Below, piece after piece: positions 9,878-17,597 of a DNA stretch of 58,979 nucleotides. The position numbers and the translations under genes are program-made. Positions within the stretch are counted from its first letter, which is position 1; each line of letters begins with the position of its first letter. The notes beneath the pieces were generated by a model. It saw only the letters and a program-made list of their open reading frames with translations. It made no database searches and had not been told where the DNA came from. Origin of the DNA: Deltaproteobacteria bacterium (GTDB lineage: Bacteria; Myxococcota_A; Polyangia; Polyangiales; Polyangiaceae); contig QJWJ01000200.1 in NCBI GenBank assembly GCA_003235365.1, forward strand, positions 1-58,979, in the 5' to 3' direction.

Positions 9878-11611
9878 ATGAAGTTGAAACGACGGAGCTC
9901 GTGGTCGTGGGCCATCGCCGCGCTGTTGGTGAGTGCCGTGGTGACGGGGTGCGGTGATGATGTTTCGCGCGGTGACGTGGCTGTGGCGGCGTCACCCACG
10001 AACGAAACGCCGGACGCTGGTGAGCCGATGACGTCGAGTGAGCCCACCACGACGCCCAGCGACGATCGAGGCGCGGGGGGGACGCAGAGTGAGCCCACCT
10101 TGCGGACGGACACGACGGACGGGCCATCCCCCGCGGTCGTACCTGGTGCGGGAGGAGGCGTACCAGCTGGTGCGGGCGGCATGAACGATGGCGCCGGAGG
10201 TAGCCTCGCTGCAGGAGGGACCACCTCCGGGGCAGGAGGGACGGCGTCGGGCTCTGGCGGCGCCGGCAAGGGGGGCGCGCCTGACTCGGGAGGCGACTCG
10301 ATACCGCTGCCCGAAGGCAGCCGGGAGTTTGAGCACATCGTCAATCTTGTCAACGCGGACGCCGTTCCTGAAATCGAGGCCTTGTTGCGCTCGGACCAAG
10401 TCGTGGAAGGCCTGCCGACGGCGTCCCGCATGTTTTACGAGTACTACCTCGACGAGTACGACTTCTTGATCGTGCTCACCGATCACGACGTGGAGAACGC
10501 CGTGGCCGTGGCCGCCTTCGACGCCGTATACCGACCAGCGCGGGCCGCAACCGGCGACGTGCGACCCGTCGATTGGAGGCTCAGTCACGGCAGTGAGCGC
10601 CTCCGCGGGGTCATCGGTGGTATCGCGACGTCTGGGGCGCCGCCGCTGGAGCACGAATTCGTTCACTACTGGGCGGCCCACCTCGATCCGAGTCTCGGAT
10701 TCGGCACGGATTCACAGACGGACTACGGCAGCCACTGGGGGGTCACGAGCGTCTACGGACAACTCGGGGGGTTCGATGCCGCGAGCATGGCGTGCGCGAC
10801 GCCTGCGGGGGCGGTGCCCCCCGACTGTGAACCCGAAGCCAACGGCCGATTCGTGTACACCTTCAGCAGTTTCACACCCTACGTGAACCGGTTCGTCGAC
10901 TATGCGCCCTTGGAGCTGTACCTGATGGGTTTGATCCCTCCAGCGGAAGTCCCCGAGAGCTTCGTTCGTCTCGAGGGCGCAAGCTTCGCGGACGCGACGG
11001 TCGACGGCAACACGGTGAGCATCGAGGCCGACGGGACCAGCACGATCGAAATGTCCGACATCTTGGGCCTGCACGGTGAGGTTCCGCTCGAGCCCGAGAG
11101 CGACCGACACTTCAAAGCCGCCTTCGTCGTCGTTTCGGCTGAGCCGGTGCCCGACGACATGCTCGCCAAAGTTTCCGAGTGGCAAGAAGTGTTCGGTAAC
11201 TACGTCGAGTCCGACACGATCTTCCAGTCGTTCGAAACTCGCACCGGTGGACGCGCCACGCTGGATACGCGGCTCGGGCGGCGCCGAACACCAGCTGATC
11301 CGATCCCCGAGCCCCCGGAGCCTGAGCTCTGTAGCGTGACCGAGCAGAACTGCGACGAAGGCCTGGCCTGCTACGGCAGCATGGCGCGGCAGTGTTCGGT
11401 CCCGGGGACACTCGGCGAAGGCGAGGCGTGCGAATACAACACCGATTGCTTGCCTGGGCTCGGCTGCCCGAATCGGCTCAGCGCTTGCGCGCCTTACTGC
11501 GACCCTTTCGAGGATACCGCGACTCGCTCCTGTGCAGAGTTGTGCCCCGGTAACTACGTGCGGCTCGTGGATGACACCGACACGACGGTCGGTGCCTACT
11601 GCTTGCCTTGA
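9878..11611 (+). CDS. Putative metalloprotease-like lipoprotein (HExxH)
   Basis: 577 residues from ATG 9878. A Lys/Arg-rich start, hydrophobic segment and lipobox VVTGC (Cys25) are followed by a Gly/Ala/Thr linker to about residue 150. The central domain contains HEFVH at 259-263, a gluzincin-like HExxH zinc site, and later LELYLMGLIPPAEVPESF, a block I recall from secreted HExxH proteins of unknown specificity. The third zinc ligand is not obvious. His267 lies four residues after the second His, which is not the metzincin spacing. The C-terminus (about 490-577) is Cys-rich with about 14 cysteines (NCDEGLACYG, NTDCLPGLGC, CAPYCDPF), resembling adhesive or EGF-like modules. It is probably tethered to a membrane. 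Protease activity is an inference. Confidence 0.7.
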   Translation: MKLKRRSSWSWAIAALLVSAVVTGCGDDVSRGDVAVAASPTNETPDAGEPMTSSEPTTTPSDDRGAGGTQSEPTLRTDTTDGPSPAVVPGAGGGVPAGAGGMNDGAGGSLAAGGTTSGAGGTASGSGGAGKGGAPDSGGDSIPLPEGSREFEHIVNLVNADAVPEIEALLRSDQVVEGLPTASRMFYEYYLDEYDFLIVLTDHDVENAVAVAAFDAVYRPARAATGDVRPVDWRLSHGSERLRGVIGGIATSGAPPLEHEFVHYWAAHLDPSLGFGTDSQTDYGSHWGVTSVYGQLGGFDAASMACATPAGAVPPDCEPEANGRFVYTFSSFTPYVNRFVDYAPLELYLMGLIPPAEVPESFVRLEGASFADATVDGNTVSIEADGTSTIEMSDILGLHGEVPLEPESDRHFKAAFVVVSAEPVPDDMLAKVSEWQEVFGNYVESDTIFQSFETRTGGRATLDTRLGRRRTPADPIPEPPEPELCSVTEQNCDEGLACYGSMARQCSVPGTLGEGEACEYNTDCLPGLGCPNRLSACAPYCDPFEDTATRSCAELCPGNYVRLVDDTDTTVGAYCLP

Positions 11612-11633
11612 GCTTCCGAGGCTGCCCGCGGCG

Positions 11634-11647
11634 ACGCCGAAAGGCGT
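11634..11647. terminator. Small GAAA-loop hairpin between convergent genes
   Basis: ACGCC-GAAA-GGCGT forms a five-bp stem with a GNRA tetraloop 22 bases after the HExxH gene. There is no T-tract, so a terminator role is weak. Confidence 0.3.
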
Positions 11648-11805
11648 TTCGACGCGACGGTGAGCGGCCCGATTCGCTCGGCCTCGCAAGAGCCAAGCGT
11701 GGCACCGGGGGCGAGTAACCCACTCCGCCTGAGCCACCCAGTGACGTCGCCACTTGTGCCAGCTCCCCTGAAGCTCGAAGTTCCACGGGGTTGGGCGGAA
11801 GCCGG

Positions 11806-12825
11806 TCATCGATTGAGCTTCAACGCCGTTTGGATCGCCGTGTAGACAGCGTCGGGCGGCGCGTCGGAGAGGTACAACTCGTACGTGTTTCCCTCATCGT
11901 CATCGACGAAGAACGAGTCGGCGTACCGATTTTGGGTCATGGCAGTCTCGCGCAACTGCGCCAATGCGTCGAGTTGCGTCGGTGAGTCGATGAGCGTCCA
12001 ATCGCTCGGGTCGGGGAATACGGTCGGATCCACTGCAACCGCCGCCAGCTCGAAGTCCGAGTTCCAGGGCAGTCGCTCGGGTAGGCCTGCGGTGCTGGAG
12101 AGCGCGACGACGAGGACGCGCGTCGGGCCCCACTGCCGCGGTGCCTCGCTGGCGAGGGCGCGGAGCTGCGCCCAGCTCGCGCGGAAGGCCTGCTGCCATT
12201 CTTCGGTCTCACCGACCCCCGAGCAGTAGGTTTCGAGTCGCCCGGTCGGGTCGACGAGGACCTCGAGCCCGCCGTCGACGCACCCGCCCGGTTCACCTGT
12301 AGGGACCAACGCGGCATAGCGCCCGAACTGGATCTCTTCGGCCAACTCCCGAGCGGCCTCGGGTTCCATGCTTCCGACGTGAACTCCGTCGAGGGGGGTG
12401 TCGCTGAGCCAGAAGTTGCACTGGCCGTCGATGACGAGAAAGTGAGACCCGGTGGGGTTCGATTGTGCACCCGCGCTGGCAAACCCGACGCCGACGGCGT
12501 AGGTCAGCCGGATGTCGTCGCTGCCGTCGCACAGTTCGGCAATCGGCGGCAGTGGGGGTGGGGTTGGTTCGTCGGGCTGCGACGGTGCGGTCGAGTCCGC
12601 CTCGGGGCCCGTGGCGGTCGTCGCCGCATCCACCGCCGGCAGGGAGGGGGAAGGCGTATCGCCGGTCGAGTTGGTCTTGCCGAGTTCGTCTTCGCCGTCG
12701 TCGAAGCTCTGGGTTCCCGCGCAACCGCCAGCGGCAACGCACAAGCCAAGCACGATCGACGCCGCGGTCAGTTGGGGCTGGCGTCGAGCAGGTGGTACGG
12801 GTGAATGCACGCGGGTTTCGAGCAT
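11806..12825 (-). CDS. Predicted lipoprotein of unknown function
   Basis: 339 residues from ATG 12825; an in-frame ATG at 12876 would add 17 residues before the signal peptide. The signal segment LTAASIVLGLCV ends in lipobox AAGGC (Cys35). An acidic and Pro-rich linker follows (residues ~36-95). The C-terminal domain of about 240 residues has several cysteines, a repeated FLVIDGQCNFWLSD-type strand pattern and a VEVLVDPTGRLETYCSG-like core. I do not recognise a family. It is divergent from the DUF4423 regulator gene across a 94-base gap containing an inverted repeat, so that regulator may control it. Both ends of the protein look intact. Confidence 0.7.
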   Translation of the reverse strand: MLETRVHSPVPPARRQPQLTAASIVLGLCVAAGGCAGTQSFDDGEDELGKTNSTGDTPSPSLPAVDAATTATGPEADSTAPSQPDEPTPPPLPPIAELCDGSDDIRLTYAVGVGFASAGAQSNPTGSHFLVIDGQCNFWLSDTPLDGVHVGSMEPEAARELAEEIQFGRYAALVPTGEPGGCVDGGLEVLVDPTGRLETYCSGVGETEEWQQAFRASWAQLRALASEAPRQWGPTRVLVVALSSTAGLPERLPWNSDFELAAVAVDPTVFPDPSDWTLIDSPTQLDALAQLRETAMTQNRYADSFFVDDDEGNTYELYLSDAPPDAVYTAIQTALKLNR

Positions 12826-12867
12826 GGTCAAAGCGTGCTGGGCGAGGAGTCGCTTGTCCAGTCCTGA

Positions 12868-12909
12868 TTCGCACATTTGGTGGCGCCAATCCGCCCGATC
12901 CTGTGCGAA
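12868..12909. promoter_or_regulatory. Inverted repeat in divergent promoter region
   Basis: TTCGCACA (12868-12875) and TGTGCGAA (12902-12909) form an 8-bp inverted repeat with a 26-base spacer. The palindrome TGGCGCCA (12881-12888) lies between them. The repeat ends 10 bases before the regulator start codon, so it could be an operator or a 5' UTR hairpin. Confidence 0.4.
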
Positions 12910-12919
12910 ACTCCACTAT

Positions 12920-13894
12920 ATGGATTGGCAAAGTCTCGCTTCTGAGCTGGTGCGCGCGTTGCGGGGCAAACGGTCGCAAGCCGCACTCAGCAAGCGCATG
13001 CGCTATCGCACGAACGTGTTGTACGCGTGGGAGAGCGGCCGCAACGCGCCCACTGCCGCTCAGTTGTTGGATCTCGCGGCGCAGTCCGGGGTGGATGTGC
13101 GGTCGGCGCTGCAACAGTTCTTTCGCGTGCCGCCCCAAGGCTTTGGCGGCGCGAGCCACGACACGGAGCAAACCGTGCTGAGTTTCCTGACCGCCGTGCG
13201 CGGGGAACTGCCGATTGCGGAGCTCTCGCGCCAGAGCGGATTGAGCCGGTTTGCGCTGACGCGAATCTACAAAGGGCACGCGCGTGCCAAAGCTCCCGAA
13301 TTTCTGCAACTCATCGAAGTTTGCTCACACCGGTTGCTCGACTTCGTCGCGTTGCTGACGGATCCAGCCGCGCTGCCGTCCGTGCGCGAGGCGTGGCGTC
13401 GTCAACTCGCACGACGCGAAACGGCAACGCGTGCGCCTTGGTCGCCAGCGGTGGTTGCCGCGCTGGATCTGGCGGACTACCGCGCGTTGCCAAGACACGA
13501 TTCCGTCTGGTTGGCGACGCGTCTCGGCGTCGACGTCGAGCAAGTCGACCAGTGCTTGCGACTGCTCGCCGCGACGGAACAGATCCGCTTCAGCGGTGAG
13601 CACTTCGAACCGAGCGGCATCGAAGCCGTCGAACTGAGCGAGGACCGATTGTTGGCCAAGGCGCGCCGCGAGTTTTGGGGGCGCGTCGCGGTGGAGCGAG
13701 CGAAGCGAAGTCAGGGGATGTCCGCCTACAACGTGTGCGGGGTCTCGAGCGACGACCTCAAGCGCCTCAAAGACCTACAACGCGAGTACCTCGCCCGTGC
13801 GCGTGCGATCATTGCCGAGTCCAGTCCCGTTGAAGCCGTGGCGTTGTTGCAGGTGCACGTCATCGATCTCTCTTCGCCGGGCAGTGTCGACTGA
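12920..13894 (+). CDS. DUF4423 (TIGR02147-type) transcriptional regulator
   Basis: 324 residues from ATG 12920. The frame is open far upstream, but that part is antisense to the neighbouring lipoprotein. Residues 1-65 look like an Xre-type HTH (SQAALSKRMRYRTNVLYAWE, then SGRNAPTAAQLLDLA). A second HTH-like stretch follows (IAELSRQSGLSRFALTRIYK, ~105). The C-terminal half matches DUF4423, ending in SSDDLKRLKDLQREYLARAR and a final beta strand (ALLQVHVIDLS). This family is common in myxobacteria and Fibrobacteres and is thought to regulate transcription; few members are characterised. It is transcribed divergently from a lipoprotein gene that may be its target. The ECF sigma gene begins 114 bases downstream. 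Confidence 0.82.
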   Translation: MDWQSLASELVRALRGKRSQAALSKRMRYRTNVLYAWESGRNAPTAAQLLDLAAQSGVDVRSALQQFFRVPPQGFGGASHDTEQTVLSFLTAVRGELPIAELSRQSGLSRFALTRIYKGHARAKAPEFLQLIEVCSHRLLDFVALLTDPAALPSVREAWRRQLARRETATRAPWSPAVVAALDLADYRALPRHDSVWLATRLGVDVEQVDQCLRLLAATEQIRFSGEHFEPSGIEAVELSEDRLLAKARREFWGRVAVERAKRSQGMSAYNVCGVSSDDLKRLKDLQREYLARARAIIAESSPVEAVALLQVHVIDLSSPGSVD

Positions 13895-14008
13895 TCGAGC
13901 GCCACTCTCGCCGTCGCGCTGTCGCCACGCCGACCGCGACGCGTCCACGCGCTCGGACACTCTGACGAGCGGCACGCCGCGCGGTTGTGCTACAGCGGGC
14001 GCGTTGCG

Positions 14009-15289
14009 ATGAGCGATTGCCAAACGACGATCGAGCAGGTCTACAAGGAACACGCGGCTGGTATTCTGGCGACGCTCGTGCGGTTGTTCGGCCCTCGCAA
14101 CCTCGAGCTCGCAGAAGACGTGCTGCAGGAAGCCTTTCGCAAGGCGCTGATCCATTGGCAGGACCAAGGCATCCCCGAGAACCCCGCGGGCTGGATCACC
14201 ACCGCGGCCAAGCGTCAGGCCATCGATACGGTGCGCGCACAACGCACCCAGCGCAAGTTCTCCGACGACTTGGCGCAGCAACTCGGTAGCGACTGGACTC
14301 TGTCGCACACCGTCGAGCAAGAGTTCGACGAGACGAAGATCGTCGACCACCAGCTGCGCATGATCTTCATGTGCGCCAACGTCGAGGCCGCTCCGGAGAA
14401 CCGAATTCCACTGATGCTCCGGGCTCTGTGCGGTTTCAGCATCCCCGCGATTTGTCGCGCGCTGTTACTTCCCGAAGCGACCGTGAAGAAGCGCCTGGTT
14501 CGAACGCGTGAGAAGTTGCGGGGGCAGGTGTTCGAGTTTCCTCGAACGGATGCTTTGCCAGGTGTGATGGACAGTGTCCACACGGTGATCTACCTGCTGT
14601 TCAACGAGGGCTTTCACTGTTCCGACGCGTCGCGAGCCATGAACCTCGAACTGTGCCGCGAGGCGATTCATCTCGCGACGCTGCTCGTCGCCGAGCCGCG
14701 CGTCGTCAATCGCGATACGTTGGGGTTGCTAGCGCTGATGCACTTTCACCTGGCGCGCGCCGCCTCCCGGCTCGATGCCGAGGGGTTCAACGTGCCCATC
14801 GACCGCCAAGATCGAACGCTGTGGGACCGGCAGGGCATTACCAGTGGTCGCCAGTTGGTACGAGTGGCGCGAGCCGTCGTCCCCGGCGCGTCGAACCGCT
14901 TCTTCATCGAGGCAACGATCGCAGAACAGCATTGCGTTGCCGCTCGCTTCGAAGTCACGGACTGGCTCGAAATCGTGCGCGGGTACGACGACTTGGTGGC
15001 GGTGACGAACTCGCCCGTGGCAGTGCTCAATCGCGCCGTGGCGCTGGGGTACGCGGGACGGATCGACGAGGCGGTGGAAGAAGTGGGGCGCGTCGCCCAA
15101 CACCCCGCTTTGCGAGACTCCCACTTGCCGCCAGCCGTTCTCGCTCACTTGGCGGCGCTCGGAGGTGATCCGGTCGAGGCGCGCTTGCAGGCCGACCGTG
15201 CCAATCGCCTCGGGGGCACGCTGTACGAGCAGCGAGCGCTGGGGGAACAGATCGATCGAATTCTCGCCCGGCTGTCGAACGCCGTCTGA
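14009..15289 (+). CDS. ECF42-like RNA polymerase sigma factor with DUF6596/TPR C-terminus
   Basis: 426 residues from ATG 14009. Region 2 is at the N-terminus (VYKEHAAGILATLVRLFGP, then LAEDVLQEAFRKAL) and region 4 at about residues 130-180 (ALCGFSIPAICRALLLPEAT, TVKKRLVRTREKLR). After region 4 comes an extension of about 240 residues typical of ECF42 sigma factors, with GFHCSDASRAMNLELCREAI, RDTLGLLALMHFHLAR and a TPR-like tail. In this group the extension is needed for activity and no classic anti-sigma factor is present. The usual partner, a YCII/DGPF protein, is encoded convergently 101 bases away, which supports the assignment. It should redirect RNA polymerase to a small regulon that includes the partner gene. 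Confidence 0.93.
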   Translation: MSDCQTTIEQVYKEHAAGILATLVRLFGPRNLELAEDVLQEAFRKALIHWQDQGIPENPAGWITTAAKRQAIDTVRAQRTQRKFSDDLAQQLGSDWTLSHTVEQEFDETKIVDHQLRMIFMCANVEAAPENRIPLMLRALCGFSIPAICRALLLPEATVKKRLVRTREKLRGQVFEFPRTDALPGVMDSVHTVIYLLFNEGFHCSDASRAMNLELCREAIHLATLLVAEPRVVNRDTLGLLALMHFHLARAASRLDAEGFNVPIDRQDRTLWDRQGITSGRQLVRVARAVVPGASNRFFIEATIAEQHCVAARFEVTDWLEIVRGYDDLVAVTNSPVAVLNRAVALGYAGRIDEAVEEVGRVAQHPALRDSHLPPAVLAHLAALGGDPVEARLQADRANRLGGTLYEQRALGEQIDRILARLSNAV

Positions 15290-15301
15290 CCGTGGGCGAC
15301 A

Positions 15302-15341
15302 CGCGCGGAGCCATGCCGAACGATGGCATGTTCACCGCGCG
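15302..15341. terminator. Bidirectional hairpin between convergent genes
   Basis: Outer arms CGCGCGG (15302-15308) and CCGCGCG (15335-15341) enclose an inner stem CATGCC/GGCATG (15312-15317 and 15325-15330). It lies between the convergent sigma-factor and YCII genes and could terminate both. No T-tract is present. Confidence 0.6.
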
Positions 15342-15390
15342 CGTCAACCGGGGCGCACCTGCTCGACGGCACCGAACGCCGCGCGAGCAA

Positions 15391-15735
15391 TCACATGGGC
15401 GTGACGCCTCGCACTTCGACGATCGCCTCTTTCATTCGAAAGATCGGGCACGTCTTGGCGATCTGTGAGGCTTCGGCGTAGTCCTTGGCCTTGATGATCG
15501 AATAGCCGCTGACCAGTTCCTTGAACTCGGAGGCCGCGATGTCCGTGATGACGCCATCCTTGGTGACTCGTTTTCCTGCGAAGTCCAGTGGAGAGCCCCC
15601 CGTGACGAGCTGCCCTTTCGAACCCAGCGCTTCCATCCACTGGCCCCACGCTGCCATCACTTCTTGCTTCTTCTCGGCAGGGGCGTCCTTCCAGTCGGGG
15701 TCGCCACCTTTGTAGATCAACATGAACTCTTTCAT
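15391..15735 (-). CDS. YCII-related (DGPF) protein
   Basis: 114 residues from ATG 15735. An ATG 12 bases upstream (15747) is in frame, but GGAG inside its first codons makes a good ribosome-binding site for 15735, so the shorter form is preferred. The protein has a YCII-like alpha/beta fold: N-terminal KEFMLIYKGGDPDW, then TGGSPLDFAGKRVTKDG, SGYSIIKAKDYAEASQIAK, and a C-terminal EAIVEVRGVTPM strand. Such proteins are found next to ECF42 sigma factors and are often under their control; the biochemical role is unknown. It is convergent with the sigma gene here, so the pair shares a hairpin rather than an operon. Confidence 0.9.
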   Translation of the reverse strand: MKEFMLIYKGGDPDWKDAPAEKKQEVMAAWGQWMEALGSKGQLVTGGSPLDFAGKRVTKDGVITDIAASEFKELVSGYSIIKAKDYAEASQIAKTCPIFRMKEAIVEVRGVTPM

Positions 15736-16265
15736 CGATTTCTCCATTCTGATTGCTCCGCATCACTGCCGAGCTGCCCCTTGACGATCGAGCATCGCCG
15801 AAGGGGACACTCGCCGAGAAGTTTTCTTTTGCAGGCGCACGAGGTGCCGACACAAAAACGTCACGCAGGCCGCCTCGCAGCTGCAGACGCCGCCTTCACT
15901 GGGGCCAAGCCGCGAGGTGTTGGAGGAAATTGCGGCGCTGCGGCGCTGGCCCCCCGAAGATGGCTGCGGGCCCGCGGCGGAGGCGTGATGGCGCGTCGCA
16001 GCGGATGCGACGCGTGGCGCGATCCGGCGGCAATGTACCGTGTTTCACTGAAACCGGGCGATCGATCGCAAGCAATGACCGCAAGAAATGTGACGCTCGG
16101 GTGAAGCGAGACGGGGTACTCCGAGACGTCCATCGAAGAATATTTCTCAGCCATTTCAAGTTGCGATCAGAGGGCGAGTGGCTCGCTTCTAGTCCAGCGT
16201 CCCAAGCTTGCTGCATCGTTCGATTACCCTTGGCCCACACACGGCCGCGTGTTACACGCGCCGCC
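15736..16265. other. Intergenic region between divergent genes
   Basis: 530 bases separate the YCII gene from the twin-cytochrome lipoprotein. An open frame joins the latter from 15753 but is Arg/Cys-rich and unlike protein. The only structure seen is the palindrome at 16042. Confidence 0.5.
16042..16054. promoter_or_regulatory. GTTTCA-N-TGAAAC palindrome
   Basis: A 13-base near-perfect palindrome with six-bp arms around one base, 212 bases upstream of the twin-cytochrome gene. It could be an operator, but it is distant from the start and short enough to occur by chance. Confidence 0.3.
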
Positions 16266-17339
16266 ATGGCCCTACATCGATCGGCACGGCATTCGCTTCT
16301 CTGGCTGCTCGGCAGCGCTTACCTCCTCGCCTGTGGCGACGAGGGTACGGGCGGCAACTCTTCGGCCGCCACGACAGGTCCTACAGACACAACCGTTCCC
16401 TCGGGGACTCCCACGACCCCGATGCCCACGACCAGCGAGACGACCACGACCACTGCTGGGCCGACGGCGAGCGTCACGGCGCCGCCGCCAGGTCCGACCG
16501 GTTCCGCCGGCCCGACCGGGGCGGTGGGCGCTGTCACGTTCACGCAGATTCATCAGATGTTCATGGCTAGCTGCACGGGTGATGGGACCTGCCACGGCAA
16601 TGGCACCGACATGGGCGTTAACCCGCATCCGGAGTTTGCCAACACCGACGAAGCTGTGGCCAAGGGTTACGTCGATGCCAAGATCGATGCGATCCTCACG
16701 CGCATCAACTCCGCGGTGACCGACCCTTCCGCTTTCGGGATGCGCCGGATGCCACCGTCGGATTTCGACGCGGAGGGCTTGAGCGCTGAGAACAAGGCGA
16801 TGGTTCAGGCCTACGCGGACACGGTACAACGCACGCCCGCCGGTCCGACTGGACCGATTGGCCCCACTGGTTCCGCTGCTCCCACGACGTCTGCGAATCC
16901 GACGACAACTTCCGGAGCCGGTGGTGGCACCGGCGGAGTTGGTCCAGTCGGCGCAGGTGGAGAAATGACGGGCGCCGGTGGCGCGGGAGGCACAGGGCCC
17001 GCTGGAGCTGGTGGCATGGGTGCCGGCGGGGGCGGATCGAATGGTGTCACGTTCACCGAAGTGCACGCGATCCTCGTGGCGAACTGCGGTGACGCGATGT
17101 GCCACGGCGAGGGCGCCAACTCGGGCCAGTTCCCCCACGGCGAATACGGAAACCCGGATGAGGCAACGGCCAAGGGTTTCGTGGACGACGAGATCGACGC
17201 CGTCATCACCCGCATCACGTCGGACGTGACTGATTCGGCAGCGTTCGGGACACGGCGCATGCCACCATCCGACGTGAACGCAGATGGCCTTTCTGCCGAA
17301 GAGATCGCCACGATCCAAGAATACGCCAACTCGCTCTGA
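16266..17339 (+). CDS. Lipoprotein with two cytochrome-c-like domains
   Basis: 357 residues from ATG 16266. The signal peptide has lipobox LLAC (Cys23), then a Thr/Pro linker. Two copies of a ~65-residue domain follow (about 88-155 and 258-355), separated by a Gly/Ala-rich linker. Each has a cysteine pair followed by His: Cys103-X5-Cys109-His110 and Cys274-X4-Cys279-His280. Each also has a distal RRMPPSD motif whose Met could be the sixth haem ligand. The copies share AKGxVDxxIDAxxTRI and GLSAE. The spacing is wider than canonical CXXCH, so covalent haem binding is not certain. It resembles exported monohaem cytochromes of myxobacteria and would act at the periplasmic or outer surface. Confidence 0.72.
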   Translation: MALHRSARHSLLWLLGSAYLLACGDEGTGGNSSAATTGPTDTTVPSGTPTTPMPTTSETTTTTAGPTASVTAPPPGPTGSAGPTGAVGAVTFTQIHQMFMASCTGDGTCHGNGTDMGVNPHPEFANTDEAVAKGYVDAKIDAILTRINSAVTDPSAFGMRRMPPSDFDAEGLSAENKAMVQAYADTVQRTPAGPTGPIGPTGSAAPTTSANPTTTSGAGGGTGGVGPVGAGGEMTGAGGAGGTGPAGAGGMGAGGGGSNGVTFTEVHAILVANCGDAMCHGEGANSGQFPHGEYGNPDEATAKGFVDDEIDAVITRITSDVTDSAAFGTRRMPPSDVNADGLSAEEIATIQEYANSL

Positions 17340-17360
17340 GCAACCCGCCCGTGGCGTTCT

Positions 17361-17391
17361 GACGCCGACACCGTTTGTGGTGTTCGGCGTC
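17361..17391 (+). terminator. Hairpin after the twin-cytochrome gene
   Basis: GACGCCGACACC pairs with GGTGTTCGGCGTC around a GTTTGT loop, with one bulged base. It begins 21 bases after the stop. It is a plausible intrinsic terminator, though no clear U-tract follows. Confidence 0.6.
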
Positions 17392-17597
17392 GCAGCACCT
17401 CGCTACTCGTTGGTGAGGGCCCGAGAAGCCGCCCTGCGTTGCAGTCGCTTTCTCGACTCCATTATTCTCTGTTGGATCGAAGTGAGGCGTTCGCGAATCG
17501 CGAACGCTCATTTGGAGGCCGCAAGCGGGCGGTGTGGCTAGACGGTCCCTTCGCCTACATCCCTGGCGATCTGCCGATGCCGTCGGGTCGGCACTGG

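Noticed and set aside
13885..13890. TGTCGA upstream of the ECF sigma gene as an ECF42-type -35 element
   Set aside because: It overlaps the 3' end of the DUF4423 gene and no matching -10 element at suitable spacing was found.
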